This document shows positions 1 through 8,622 of a stretch of DNA of 64,000 nucleotides, in pieces. The notes under the pieces are model-generated. The model ran no database searches. It worked only from the letters and a program-made list of their open reading frames with translations, and was not told where the DNA came from. Positions within the stretch are counted from its first letter, which is position 1; every line of letters begins with the position of its first letter. A program made the position numbers and the translations under genes. Source of the stretch: Anaerobiospirillum thomasii (GTDB taxonomy: Bacteria > Pseudomonadota > Gammaproteobacteria > Enterobacterales > Succinivibrionaceae); assembly GCF_900445255.1 (NCBI RefSeq), contig NZ_UAPU01000005.1, positions 197,001 to 261,000 on the forward strand, written 5' to 3'.

Positions 1-167
1 TAAAAGTGTTATATTGTCATTGATATACAAGAGATCTTTTAATCTCCTGTCTATCCTAAGCCTTCATAAATCAGGGCTTGATAATAGCAAAAACCATAGC
101 CTGTGCTGTGGCCAGTATGTCAGTGCTGTTTATATTAGCACACTTTGCTTTAGATTAAGGATGCTGT

Positions 168-1436
168 ATGGATAATGCAACGATAACCCTAATTGTGTTA
201 GGAGTAGTGGCCTTTTTGTTCATCACCGAGCTCATTCCGCTGGCAGTGACATCTATAGGTGCTACAGTGACTTTAGGCTTTCTTGGAATCTTGGCACCAA
301 ATCAGGTGTTTTCAGGTCTGTCCAATTCAACAGTGGTTCTCTTTGCAGGTATGTTCGTAGTAGGCGCGGCCATGCTTGAATCGGGCCTGGCGCAGGCTAT
401 TGGCAACTGGGTGGTCAACAAGGTAGGTACCAATGAAGTGCCACTTTTAGCTGCCATGATGCTTGTCACTATTATTATGTCGGCCTTTGCCTCAAATACA
501 GGTACTGTGGCCTGTCTTATGCCTGTTATTATAGGTATCTGTGCCGCAGGTAGAATTCCGGCCTCGCCTTTGCTCATGGGTCTTGCTGTTGCTGCCAATG
601 CCGGCGGTACCATAACCATGGTAGGCACTCCACCTAATATTATTGCAGCAGGTGCGCTTGAGAGTGCCAATATTGAGCCTTTTGGCTTTTTTGAATTTGG
701 TCTTATAGGTATTCCTGTATCTATTGTAGCTGTTGTATATATGCTGCTGTTAGGCCGCAAGCTTATTCCTGCCCATAATGCAGATGTCGGCTCAATTGAT
801 GCAACAGCAGGCATGTCAGGCAGCCCTAAAGCCAGACTTATCTGTGTTGGAATTTTAAGCTATGTAATTTTAGGTATCTGTTTTGGTATACCTGGTCTTA
901 CCACAGAAATGGTGGCTATATCTGGTGCTCTTTTATGTGTGCTCTTTGGCTGTCTTACCGAAAGACAGGCCTACAACAGTATTGACTGGGTCACCATATT
1001 CCTCTTTGCAGGTATGCTGCCACTTGCCAAGGCCCTCGAGACTACAGGCGCAGGGGCCCTTATTGCCCATAAGGTTGTGTCACTGATGGGATCAGAACCA
1101 TCTCCATATCTGTTTATGACTGTGCTCTTCTGTCTCTCCTGCGGTCTGACTCAGTTTATGTCAAATACAGCCGCTGCCGCTCTTTTATGTCCAATTGGTA
1201 TCTCAATTGCAAATGAAATGGGTGCATCTCCATATCCTGTGCTTATGGCCATTGCCATTGCCGCCTCCTGTGCCTATACCACACCTGTGGCCACACCGCC
1301 AAACACCCTGGTTATGGGTCCTGGTAAATTCAAGTTTAAAGACTATATAGTAGTGGGTACTCCTCTTGTGGTTTTATCCATGATTGTATGTATAGCCATC
1401 ATTCCTCTGTTCTGGCCATTCTTCCCAGAGGTCTGA
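168..1436 (+). CDS. SLC13/DASS-family anion permease
   Basis: A 422-residue polytopic inner-membrane protein with about ten or more hydrophobic segments. It has the duplicated architecture of the divalent anion:sodium symporter family: SNTGT near residue 108 pairs with SNTAAAALLCP near residue 341, and each repeat also has a TPPN motif (GTPPNIIAAG, ATPPNTLVMG). These SNT and TPPN motifs form the substrate and cation sites in characterised members. The likely role is sodium-coupled uptake of a di- or tricarboxylate, which suits a succinate/fumarate anaerobe, but the substrate cannot be read from sequence. The start is supported by AAGGA about seven bases upstream. It is a single-gene unit closed by the terminator at 1460. 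Confidence 0.88.
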   Translation: MDNATITLIVLGVVAFLFITELIPLAVTSIGATVTLGFLGILAPNQVFSGLSNSTVVLFAGMFVVGAAMLESGLAQAIGNWVVNKVGTNEVPLLAAMMLVTIIMSAFASNTGTVACLMPVIIGICAAGRIPASPLLMGLAVAANAGGTITMVGTPPNIIAAGALESANIEPFGFFEFGLIGIPVSIVAVVYMLLLGRKLIPAHNADVGSIDATAGMSGSPKARLICVGILSYVILGICFGIPGLTTEMVAISGALLCVLFGCLTERQAYNSIDWVTIFLFAGMLPLAKALETTGAGALIAHKVVSLMGSEPSPYLFMTVLFCLSCGLTQFMSNTAAAALLCPIGISIANEMGASPYPVLMAIAIAASCAYTTPVATPPNTLVMGPGKFKFKDYIVVGTPLVVLSMIVCIAIIPLFWPFFPEV

Positions 1437-1459
1437 TAAGCATTTTTACTTACAAAAAG

Positions 1460-1484
1460 CGCCACCTTTAAGGTGGCGTTTTTT
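1460..1484 (+). terminator. Intrinsic terminator after the DASS permease
   Basis: A perfect inverted repeat, CGCCACCTT-T-AAGGTGGCG, is followed by six T residues. It lies 23 bases after the permease stop and separates it from the next operon. Confidence 0.9.
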
Positions 1485-1631
1485 CTGCATTTGTATACAT
1501 ATGTATATATTTAAAATCAAAGTTTTATTAAAACTGTGTGGCAGTGCATATTTGCCTTACTGTGTCTTTTAAACTTAACTAAGGCTTTGTTATAATGAAA
1601 AAAGTTAGTTTATTTGATAGGGAGAAATGCT

Positions 1632-2963
1632 ATGAATCCGCTCAATGTCATAAGAGGTTTTGATCCTGACTTATATACTTATTTTGAAAACGAGCTGGAG
1701 CATCAGCGCCTGTCTTTATCATTTATCCCGGATGAGAACAGCACCTCACCTTTGTGTGCGGCCATTATGGGTAGTGTGCTTGTCAACTCAAGCCGCAATA
1801 TTTCCGCCTCTCGTCTTGTAGGACTTGAGTCTTTGACAGCCAACCGTCTGTGCAATCTTTTTGGTGCCGAGCATGCCAATGTCAGAACCATTACCATTGA
1901 AGCAGCCTCACGTGTAGTCTTTCAGGCTTTAACCAAGCGTGGCGATGTGGTCATGTCACTTGATCTGCGCAAAAAAGAGCACTGCAATTCAGAGAACCTT
2001 GCCTACAGATTTGTAAACTTTGGTGTTGATCCTGCCACAGGACGTATCAATTATGACAAGCTTTTAAAGCAGGCCAAAGAGTGCAAGCCGCAGCTTATTA
2101 TCATCTCACCAATCAATTATCCTTTATCCATTGACTATAAGCGCTGTGCTGTTATTGCCAAAGAATGCGGTGCAATTTTATGGTGTGATATTTCACAGAC
2201 AGCAGGCCTGATTGCAGGCGGTGAAATGCCATCTCCTGTACCATATGCCGATGTGGTGACATTTACAGCCCACGGCGGTATGCAGGGTCCACAGTCATCT
2301 GTAATTTTATGTACCAATGAGCTGGCCTCTGCCATTGACAGAGTGGTTTTAACCTCAGGTCACAATGGTCTGCAGACAGCTCAGCTTGCAGCTCTTTCAG
2401 CCCGTGTGCATGAAATGCAGGATAGTGTATTTAGTGAATATTCAAAGGCTGTTGTTGAAAATGCAAAGGCTCTAGCTGAGGGTTTAAAGGCAGGAGGCAT
2501 GCGTCTTTTATGTGACGGTACTGACAGCCATCTTGTTATTGTCAATGCCAAGAGCTGTGCCATATCCTCACGCGGTGCACAGGAGCTTTTAGCTGATATT
2601 GGCATCAATGTGCGCATCTGTCAGATGTTAACAGATGATCCTAATGTCAAATATGATGCCATACGCTTCTCAACTCTGCCATCAACCACACGCGGTATAC
2701 ATAAAGATCAGTTAAAGGCCCTGGGCGAGGAGATAGGTAAATTCCTGTATCATCCTGATGATAACAATACACGTATACTGCATGAGAAGGTAAGCAAGAT
2801 AACTGTAGGTCTGCCGGTATTTTTCAAAGGCTGGCTTACAGATACAGTCAAAGAGAATCTTATAAGAATGTCCTATATGGGCTCTGACAGTACACAGGTC
2901 TGTGATTCTATTCACCCAAGCCGTCTGTCCATGCTTACTAAAAAGCTCTCCAAGAAAAAGTAA
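1632..2963 (+). CDS. SHMT-like fold-type I pseudoenzyme lacking the PLP lysine
   Basis: About 443 residues aligning along its length with serine hydroxymethyltransferase (GlyA). It starts at ATG 1632, with AGGGAG seven bases upstream; the TTG 18 bases earlier is less likely. Recognisable landmarks are LFGAEHANV near residue 80, the D of WCDISQTAGL (SHMT: VDMAHVAGL), VVTFTAHGGMQGP (SHMT: VVTTTTHKTLAGP) and a TTRG near the C-terminus. The Schiff-base lysine after the histidine is glycine, the partner histidine of the DMAH motif is glutamine, and the phosphate-binding GSQ is not conserved. It therefore cannot be an ordinary SHMT; a scaffold, regulatory or PLP-independent role is possible. Its stop is five bases before dusA, so the two are probably co-transcribed. 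Confidence 0.75.
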   Translation: MNPLNVIRGFDPDLYTYFENELEHQRLSLSFIPDENSTSPLCAAIMGSVLVNSSRNISASRLVGLESLTANRLCNLFGAEHANVRTITIEAASRVVFQALTKRGDVVMSLDLRKKEHCNSENLAYRFVNFGVDPATGRINYDKLLKQAKECKPQLIIISPINYPLSIDYKRCAVIAKECGAILWCDISQTAGLIAGGEMPSPVPYADVVTFTAHGGMQGPQSSVILCTNELASAIDRVVLTSGHNGLQTAQLAALSARVHEMQDSVFSEYSKAVVENAKALAEGLKAGGMRLLCDGTDSHLVIVNAKSCAISSRGAQELLADIGINVRICQMLTDDPNVKYDAIRFSTLPSTTRGIHKDQLKALGEEIGKFLYHPDDNNTRILHEKVSKITVGLPVFFKGWLTDTVKENLIRMSYMGSDSTQVCDSIHPSRLSMLTKKLSKKK

Positions 2964-2968
2964 GATTT

Positions 2969-3955
2969 ATGGGGGATATTAATTATTTTTCAGGTGCTGA
3001 CAGATTTTCTGTGGCACCTATGATTGATGTTACAGATTCAACTTTCAGACGTATGGCGCGCGCTCTGTGCAAAGAGTGTATGCTCTATACAGAGATGATA
3101 GCCGCCGATGCTCTTTACCATGGCCGCGATTTTTTAATTGATTATAAGGATGAGGAGCTGCCATGCACACTGCAGCTTGGCGGATCTGATCCTAAAAAGC
3201 TAGCTGTTGCTGCCAAAATGGGGTTTGAGCGTGGCTACAGTGCCATCAATTTAAATGCAGGCTGCCCCTCTGATAAAGTGCAGAGCGGCAACTTTGGTGC
3301 TGTGCTTATGAAAACACCAGAGGTTATAGCCTCATGTTTTAAAGCCATGCAGGAGAGTGTAAGCATTCCTGTGACGGTTAAAACACGCATAGGTGTTGAT
3401 GATGAGGACAGCTTTGAGTTTACCTGCAGACTTATAGATACTATATATGAGGCAGGGTGCAGACATATTATTGTGCATGCCAGAAAGGCCTGGCTTAATG
3501 GTCTGTCACCAAAGGAGAACAGAAGTATTCCACCTCTTGATTATGGCAGAGTCTATGCCATGAAACAAAGGCATAGCGATCTTAGAATAACCATCAACGG
3601 CGGTATTTTAACTCTTGATGAGTGTCAGGAGCATTTAAAGTATGTTGACGGTGTCATGCTGGGCAGGGCCATTATTGATAATCCATACCTTTTGTGCAGC
3701 GTTGACAGCACACTGTATGGACACAAAGATGAGATTAAAAGCCGTGAGCAGGTGCTCTATGAAATGGCTGATATGGCAGATGCACTAGTGTCTGAAGGTA
3801 TAGCACTGCATCATTTTGCCCGTCATCTTTTAGGACTGTTCAACGGTATCAATGGAGCTAGGGCCTACAGACGTTATCTTTCAGAGCATATAACCAAAAA
3901 GGGTGCAGATGGCAATGTACTGCGCGAGGCCTTTTTAAAGATTAATAATGTGTAA
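2969..3955 (+). CDS. dusA: tRNA-dihydrouridine(20/20a) synthase DusA
   Basis: A 328-residue FMN-dependent TIM-barrel enzyme that reduces uridine 20/20a in the tRNA D-loop using NADPH. The N-terminal barrel start SVAPMIDVTDSTFRR, the catalytic-cysteine segment NLNAGCPSDKV near residue 97, the VKTRIG strand and HARKAWLNGLSPKENR are diagnostic for the DusA branch as opposed to DusB or DusC. The length matches the E. coli family. It is the middle gene of a three-gene operon between the SHMT-like gene and an aldo/keto reductase. The Shine-Dalgarno sequence is weak, so translation may be coupled to the gene upstream. Confidence 0.95.
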   Translation: MGDINYFSGADRFSVAPMIDVTDSTFRRMARALCKECMLYTEMIAADALYHGRDFLIDYKDEELPCTLQLGGSDPKKLAVAAKMGFERGYSAINLNAGCPSDKVQSGNFGAVLMKTPEVIASCFKAMQESVSIPVTVKTRIGVDDEDSFEFTCRLIDTIYEAGCRHIIVHARKAWLNGLSPKENRSIPPLDYGRVYAMKQRHSDLRITINGGILTLDECQEHLKYVDGVMLGRAIIDNPYLLCSVDSTLYGHKDEIKSREQVLYEMADMADALVSEGIALHHFARHLLGLFNGINGARAYRRYLSEHITKKGADGNVLREAFLKINNV

Positions 3956-3979
3956 AAGTTTAGGCACTAAGGAATAAAT

Positions 3980-4849
3980 ATGGATATTACATCAAAGTTT
4001 GCACTAAACAATGGCGTCAAGATGCCACTTTTAGGTCTTGGAGTATTTAGATCGCCTATGGGTGAGACTACAAGAGCTGCTGTCAGAACTGCCCTTGAGT
4101 ACTGCTACAGACATATAGATACAGCCCGTGTCTACTGCAATGAAAAAAGTGTAGGCAGGGCCATAGCCGAGTATAAGTCTGTTATAAGCCGTGATGAGCT
4201 TTTTGTTACCACCAAGCTGTGGAAGGATGATTTTAAAAATCCGCGTCAGGGGCTTATAGATTCGCTGACCCGTCTTAATCTTGACTATGTTGATCTGTAT
4301 CTTCTGCACTGGCCATTTGAGGGTTACGAGCAGGCCTGGCTTGAGCTTGAGAAACTGCAAAAAGAGGGGCTGTGTCGTGCCATTGGCGTCTCTAATTTTA
4401 AGATTCACCATTTAGAGCGTTTAAAGGAATGCTCTGCAAGTGTGGTGCCGCAGGTCAATCAGGTTGAATGTCATCCTGCAAATGCTGAAAATGAGCTTTT
4501 ATCCTACTGCAAGAAAAATCAGATCTGCCTTGAGGCATACTCTCCTTTAGGCGGTGAGGGCCGTACTTTGGTCAATGATCCGCGCATTATGGGGCTTGCC
4601 GATTACTACAAGGTAACACCTGCGCAGATTATATTGCGCTGGAATATACAAAGAGGCGTACCTGTTATTCCAAAATCAATAAAGCCACAGCGCATTCTTG
4701 AAAACTCAAAGCTCTTTGACTTTGAAATCAAGGTTGATGATATGGCCACTATTGATGAGATGAATATGAATGCAAGACGAGCCTTTGACTCTGACAGAAT
4801 CAATCAAAGACCGCTTGAGTCCTTCCCAACCCTGGTTGAAGAGCCTTAA
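3980..4849 (+). CDS. Aldo/keto reductase
   Basis: A 289-residue (alpha/beta)8 oxidoreductase of the AKR superfamily, resembling the bacterial 2,5-diketo-D-gluconate reductase (DkgA/YvgN) group. The catalytic tetrad is visible: Asp and Tyr in DTARVYCNE, Lys in TTKLW and His in LLHWP. The family signature IGVSNF is near residue 137, and the NADPH-binding segment IPKSIKPQRI is near residue 230. Soluble enzymes of this group reduce aldehydes such as methylglyoxal or keto-sugars; the substrate here is not determined. The start has AAGGAA six bases upstream. It is the last gene of the operon and ends before a bidirectional terminator. Confidence 0.88.
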   Translation: MDITSKFALNNGVKMPLLGLGVFRSPMGETTRAAVRTALEYCYRHIDTARVYCNEKSVGRAIAEYKSVISRDELFVTTKLWKDDFKNPRQGLIDSLTRLNLDYVDLYLLHWPFEGYEQAWLELEKLQKEGLCRAIGVSNFKIHHLERLKECSASVVPQVNQVECHPANAENELLSYCKKNQICLEAYSPLGGEGRTLVNDPRIMGLADYYKVTPAQIILRWNIQRGVPVIPKSIKPQRILENSKLFDFEIKVDDMATIDEMNMNARRAFDSDRINQRPLESFPTLVEEP

Positions 4850-4930
4850 GATGGGCTGTGCTTTTTATAAAAGCCTAAGATAGATAAGCTTGATAATCCT
4901 GCATAGGTTTTTATATAGATAATAGTGAAA

Positions 4931-4952
4931 AAGGCGCCATCTGGCGCCTTTT
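4931..4952. terminator. Bidirectional terminator between convergent genes
   Basis: GGCGCC-ATCT-GGCGCC is flanked by A and T runs on both sides. It can therefore end both the forward aldo/keto reductase operon and the reverse HAD-phosphatase operon. Confidence 0.85.
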
Positions 4953-4970
4953 AAATAAATAAGCTTCTAT

Positions 4971-5597
4971 TTATTCAGGTTTGATTGGGCCTTTGACAAT
5001 ATTGCCCTCACTGACTAGTATGCAATCAATTCTGGCAGCACTGACGCCTTGCAGACCAATTTGTGTATCCTCAAAGACCAAGGCCTCAGATGGGCTTGCA
5101 TCAATGGCCTTAAGGGCATTTAGATAAATATCAGGATGTGGTTTTGGACGTGGCAGATTGTCTGATGTTATAACTGCATTAAAGTATTTATTTAAATCAA
5201 ATTTATTTAAAAGTATCTGCACTTCGTTACGATAGGAGCCAGTGGCCAGGGCTGTTTTTATACCAAGGTCGTGGGCTTTGTATAGAATAGATGCAATATT
5301 TTCAAAAATAGTAGCATCTGGCAGATAAATATCACGATAGGCCTCAGTCTTTTTATCGCAGATCTCCTGTGGACTGACATCAAGATTATTCTCTTTAATA
5401 ACCATAGCGGCAATGCCAAGAGTAGGTATACCACCTATAGTTTTGATATAGTCATAATCAAATTCCTTAAAGCCGTATTCTTTGGCTATATGATTCCAGG
5501 CTCTGACATGTAAAGGCTCGGTATTAAGCAAGGTGCCGTCCATATCAAAAATAATGGCTTTTCTGGAAAAAATATACTGCTCAAGTTGTAAATCCAT
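4971..5597 (-). CDS. HAD-superfamily phosphatase (beta-phosphoglucomutase/YqaB-like)
   Basis: About 208 residues of HAD subfamily IA. The motifs are in order: DMDGTLLNTE (nucleophile Asp and general acid Asp), ALATGS, the lysine of PKPHPDIY, and VFEDTQIGLQG. A small helical cap lies between motifs I and II, as in beta-phosphoglucomutase and fructose-1-phosphatase YqaB. It probably dephosphorylates a small sugar phosphate. The start at 5597 is chosen because GGAG lies five to six bases upstream; the longer reading frame from 5648 would overlap the deaminase upstream. It is the second gene of a two-gene reverse-strand unit. Confidence 0.82.
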   Translation of the reverse strand: MDLQLEQYIFSRKAIIFDMDGTLLNTEPLHVRAWNHIAKEYGFKEFDYDYIKTIGGIPTLGIAAMVIKENNLDVSPQEICDKKTEAYRDIYLPDATIFENIASILYKAHDLGIKTALATGSYRNEVQILLNKFDLNKYFNAVITSDNLPRPKPHPDIYLNALKAIDASPSEALVFEDTQIGLQGVSAARIDCILVSEGNIVKGPIKPE

Positions 5598-5616
5598 TTT
5601 AGCTCCAAAGCAAGGG

Positions 5617-6144
5617 TTATAGTTTTTTAGTAATTCTTTTAATGGCACTGGGGTTGACTATGGCATCATCCTCAAAGCTCAAAGGGTCAATAGATATAAG
5701 CTCACCATGTTCATTGCGCATTACAACACGGGCAATCTGTGCATTTAAAATAAGTCTTTCGCACATGGCGCAGGGGCGCATATGAGCTGTTGGCTTATTG
5801 GTTTTAACATCGGTGCCGCATAAATACAGTGTGCCACCTACAATATCCAAAGGATTGCCGTTGATGATGGCATTGGCCTCGGCATGTACAGCACGGCACA
5901 GCTCATAGTGGGTGCCTGGTTTTATGTTTTTAATCTCCCTGAGGCATACTTTAAGATCGGTGCAGTTGGCTCTGTGTCGCGGGGCGCCGTTATAACCTGT
6001 TGAGACAATACGTCCATCCTTTGAGACAATGACAGCTCCATAGCGGCGACGCAGGCAGGTTGAGCGCATGGATACAGCCTGTGCTATATCAATAAAGGAG
6101 AGATCTTTTGACGGTCTTGTATAATCATCACTCATAGCATACAC
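5617..6144 (-). CDS. dCMP deaminase (ComEB-like)
   Basis: A 175-residue zinc-dependent deoxycytidylate deaminase, which converts dCMP to dUMP for thymidylate synthesis. The zinc and catalytic motifs HAEANAI (near residue 88) and PCAMCERL (near residue 126) are intact. The extended loop with YNGAPRH and conserved cysteines between them matches dCMP deaminases, not cytidine or tRNA deaminases. The start is either 6144 or the in-frame ATG nine bases later; neither has a good Shine-Dalgarno. The window also encodes the dCTP deaminase Dcd, so two routes from dC nucleotides to dUMP appear to coexist. Confidence 0.85.
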   Translation of the reverse strand: MYAMSDDYTRPSKDLSFIDIAQAVSMRSTCLRRRYGAVIVSKDGRIVSTGYNGAPRHRANCTDLKVCLREIKNIKPGTHYELCRAVHAEANAIINGNPLDIVGGTLYLCGTDVKTNKPTAHMRPCAMCERLILNAQIARVVMRNEHGELISIDPLSFEDDAIVNPSAIKRITKKL

Positions 6145-6375
6145 TCACTTGCAAGGCTCATGGCGCAAAGCATTTAAAATAAAAAGACAGACAATATGCG
6201 CATCACAATGGCGCACATAATATAGTACACCAAGGGTATAAAAGGTTTATAAATCCCAGGCTGGTACCAATAAATCTTAATATAATTATACATCAAAATG
6301 CGCCTTATCATGGTATCTGTGTCTCATATGTGCATTTTTCAAGATAAAAGAGGCAGTACGAAGCCAAAAATCATC

Positions 6376-6437
6376 TTGCATTTTTATGTAAATTTATTGT
6401 AAGATATTGCGCGCTGTATTCCGGTCGCAGAATACAG
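6376..6437 (+). promoter_or_regulatory. rplY promoter and 5' leader hairpin
   Basis: TTGCAT (6376-6381) and TAAGAT (6400-6405), spaced by 18 bases, form a plausible sigma-70 promoter. The predicted transcript begins just before a perfect 8-bp stem, CTGTATTC (6414-6421) with GAATACAG (6430-6437), closing the 8-base loop CGGTCGCA. Gammaproteobacterial rplY leaders are known to be autoregulated by L25, so this hairpin is a candidate L25-binding leader. The rest of 6145-6375 shows no gene. Confidence 0.5.
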
Positions 6438-6474
6438 TTTTGTTTTAATATTTATTTTAAAAAGGATTACCAAA

Positions 6475-6762
6475 ATGGCAATTACTTTAGATGCTAAGGC
6501 ACGTACTGACCTGGGGAGAGGTGCGAGCCGCCGCCTTCGTCGTAGTGCACAGATTCCAGCTATCATCATCGGCGCTGGTGTAGACACTCTTTCAATCACC
6601 TTAGATGAGAAGAAGTTAATTCTTGCCTCAATCAAGGATGAGTTCTACAGTGAAGTTTCAACCATCAATTTAGATGGCCAGGCTATTGCTGTCAAGCCAG
6701 TTGCTATGCAGCGCCACCCTGTATCTTCACGCATTATCCACGTTGACTTCATGCGTGTATAA
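6475..6762 (+). CDS. rplY: 50S ribosomal protein L25
   Basis: A 95-residue protein matching the short gammaproteobacterial form of L25, which binds loop E of 5S rRNA in the central protuberance. The N-terminal LGRGASRRLRRSAQIPAI and the C-terminal HVDFMRV are characteristic. It lacks the CTC C-terminal extension found in longer homologues. AAGGATT lies upstream of the start. It is monocistronic, with its own promoter, leader hairpin and terminator. Confidence 0.95.
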   Translation: MAITLDAKARTDLGRGASRRLRRSAQIPAIIIGAGVDTLSITLDEKKLILASIKDEFYSEVSTINLDGQAIAVKPVAMQRHPVSSRIIHVDFMRV

Positions 6763-6792
6763 TTTCAAATAGATTTTTCTATTAAATAAATG

Positions 6793-6827
6793 GCCACTGT
6801 CAGGTTTCTGCAGTGGCTGTTTTATTT
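6793..6827 (+). terminator. Intrinsic terminator after rplY
   Basis: GCCACTG (6793-6799) pairs with CAGTGGC (6811-6817), followed by a T-rich tract. It lies 30 bases after the rplY stop. Confidence 0.8.
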
Positions 6828-6852
6828 TCTGCCGCAAAAAAAACGCAGACTT

Positions 6853-6870
6853 TGCATACCTAGGATCTTA
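6853..6870 (+). repeat. Left terminal inverted repeat of the IS4-like island
   Basis: TGCATACCTAGGATCTTA at 6853-6870 is the reverse complement, with one mismatch in 18, of 10792-10809. No full-length copy of this end occurs just after the transposase gene, so the matching right end is 3.9 kb away. Confidence 0.65.
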
Positions 6871-6943
6871 GTAGCTCTTGATTTTTAAGCATTTATTAAA
6901 ATCCATAAGTTTTTTGCTTAAAATAATTTTGCGTTCAGAGTGA

Positions 6944-8086
6944 TTGCTTGAAGTTATGAAGAATACTATAGAAAACCTCTCTATGCTTGTTAAAGACGAT
7001 ACTAATGAAACTGGTCTGAAACTGCTTGAGGCTTACAGGCAGAGTGTCGGTGTTAATGATATTATCATGGTGGACGGCTCTGAAATCTCCCTTAGATACT
7101 CAGCCTATGACAACTTTAGCTGCAAGGCTAAAACACGTAATCCTGACAAGACCAACCCTGATAAAAAATCTGCCGCTATTAAACTGCATACGGGGTTTTC
7201 TATTGTAAACAATATGCCTACACATATTGATATTACGGAGGCTGTAGCCAATGAAAGAGAGCACCTGTCACCAGATATCTATGAGCAGGTGTTATATCTG
7301 TGCGACAGGGGATATGTATCTGAAGCTTTATATTTGCTACTTATATCCAAGGGGCATTATTTTATATTCAGAGGCAAGGAGAATTGCGCCTATAAGATTA
7401 TTCATGCAATGGATGGCAACGGAGCCACGTTACATGAATTTGAAGGATGCAAACCATGTCAGCACTTAAATGGCAGCAAATATCCTCTGGTTGATATGGC
7501 TGTGCAGGTTAACGATGATACCGTTTTAAGGATGATTCGTATCTATAATCCTGTTGATGATAAATTTAATTATTTCATCACCAACATAGATGCAAGCCGT
7601 GTAGCAGCATCAGTTATAGCTGATACTTACAGGACGCGCTGGTCCTGCGAGATCATGTTTAAAGCACTTAAAAGTAGCAACAGCCTCTGCTCTATCAATT
7701 CGTCCATCAAAGAAATTATCCTGCTCTTTATTTATGCAAGTATTGGCTCATACCTCATCAAAAAGCTTATAGCAAAACAGCTTCAGAAAAAGAAAAGAGA
7801 TGACCAACGTAAAAAACGGGAAATATCTCTGTTAAAGATGGCTTCCTCTATCAGAGATATAGGACCATTGTTAAAAGCCATGGTCAAAGGCGCTAAGTCT
7901 ACAATATACAATGAGATCAGCAAGTTTGAAGGTCTTTTAGATTCTATGATGCGAACTAAGCCATCACAAAGGGATATAGATCTTAAAAAGGACGTAAGCC
8001 TCCTGGTCGATAAAATTTACAATACACACCATATGACGAAAGACTTTTTAATACCGCACAAAATTGATGTTACAATCAAGGCTTAA
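6944..8086 (+). CDS. IS4-family transposase, probably N-terminally truncated
   Basis: Up to 380 residues of a DDE transposase. The catalytic residues are recognisable: Asp in MVDGSEISLR, Asp in LCDRGYVSE, and Glu in the IS4 signature Y-x2-R-x3-E-x6-K, seen as YRTRWSCEIMFKALK near residue 238. A basic C-terminal helix with KKKRDDQRKKR follows. The frame begins with TTG 6944 or ATG 6956 just after a stop, without a convincing ribosome-binding site, and the N-terminal domain usual in IS4 enzymes is short or missing. This suggests 5' decay or a frameshift. The downstream TIR is broken after seven bases (TAAGTTC at 8085). Confidence 0.75.
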   Translation: MLEVMKNTIENLSMLVKDDTNETGLKLLEAYRQSVGVNDIIMVDGSEISLRYSAYDNFSCKAKTRNPDKTNPDKKSAAIKLHTGFSIVNNMPTHIDITEAVANEREHLSPDIYEQVLYLCDRGYVSEALYLLLISKGHYFIFRGKENCAYKIIHAMDGNGATLHEFEGCKPCQHLNGSKYPLVDMAVQVNDDTVLRMIRIYNPVDDKFNYFITNIDASRVAASVIADTYRTRWSCEIMFKALKSSNSLCSINSSIKEIILLFIYASIGSYLIKKLIAKQLQKKKRDDQRKKREISLLKMASSIRDIGPLLKAMVKGAKSTIYNEISKFEGLLDSMMRTKPSQRDIDLKKDVSLLVDKIYNTHHMTKDFLIPHKIDVTIKA

Positions 8087-8622
8087 GTTCATTTGTACAC
8101 AAAAAATCTAGGATATATGTTGTAACTGCTGTTTCAGTCATATATTCTGATAAAAGATTATACGAATAGATATGAAACTAATGAAAGTCTTGCAATTATC
8201 AAATTATATTAACTATGATATTTAGCATCAAAAATGATTAGGGGGTTGATGTTACAAAAAAATTATTCTTTTGTCAGATAAGCGCATATAAAAATTAAGA
8301 TGATAGGGTTATTACTGACCAAGGTTTTTAAAGTGTGACTGTTTGGTTAATTGTGTAGAGAGGTATATGTTGAGTATTGCTTGTATGGCAGTAAGCCAAT
8401 CAAAGGTAAAGCTAAAGCATAAAACCTTACCGTGCTAGGTTACATTCAAGACACTATAGGCAAGTACTACAACAAAGAGCAATGAGATTTAATTTATTAT
8501 AGCCACTTCCAGAGTGGAGCATAGGTAAGAGCATATAAAACAGGATTAAAAAATAAAATTACTTGATGAATATATTAAACAGGATGGCATCAATGAAACA
8601 CAACAGATAGTAGGAGAACTTT
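8087..8622. other. AT-rich gap, possible decayed coding sequence
   Basis: No intact gene is seen. Short stretches read like coding remnants, for example LTVLGYIQDTIGKYYN near 8430-8480 and LLDEYIKQDGINETQQIVG just before the PAAR gene, but stops interrupt them and I cannot assign a family. AGGAG lies just upstream of ATG 8623. Confidence 0.4.

Noticed and set aside
302-814. 170-codon reverse frame over the DASS permease
   Set aside because: Antisense shadow of a hydrophobic protein, no ribosome-binding site or family match.
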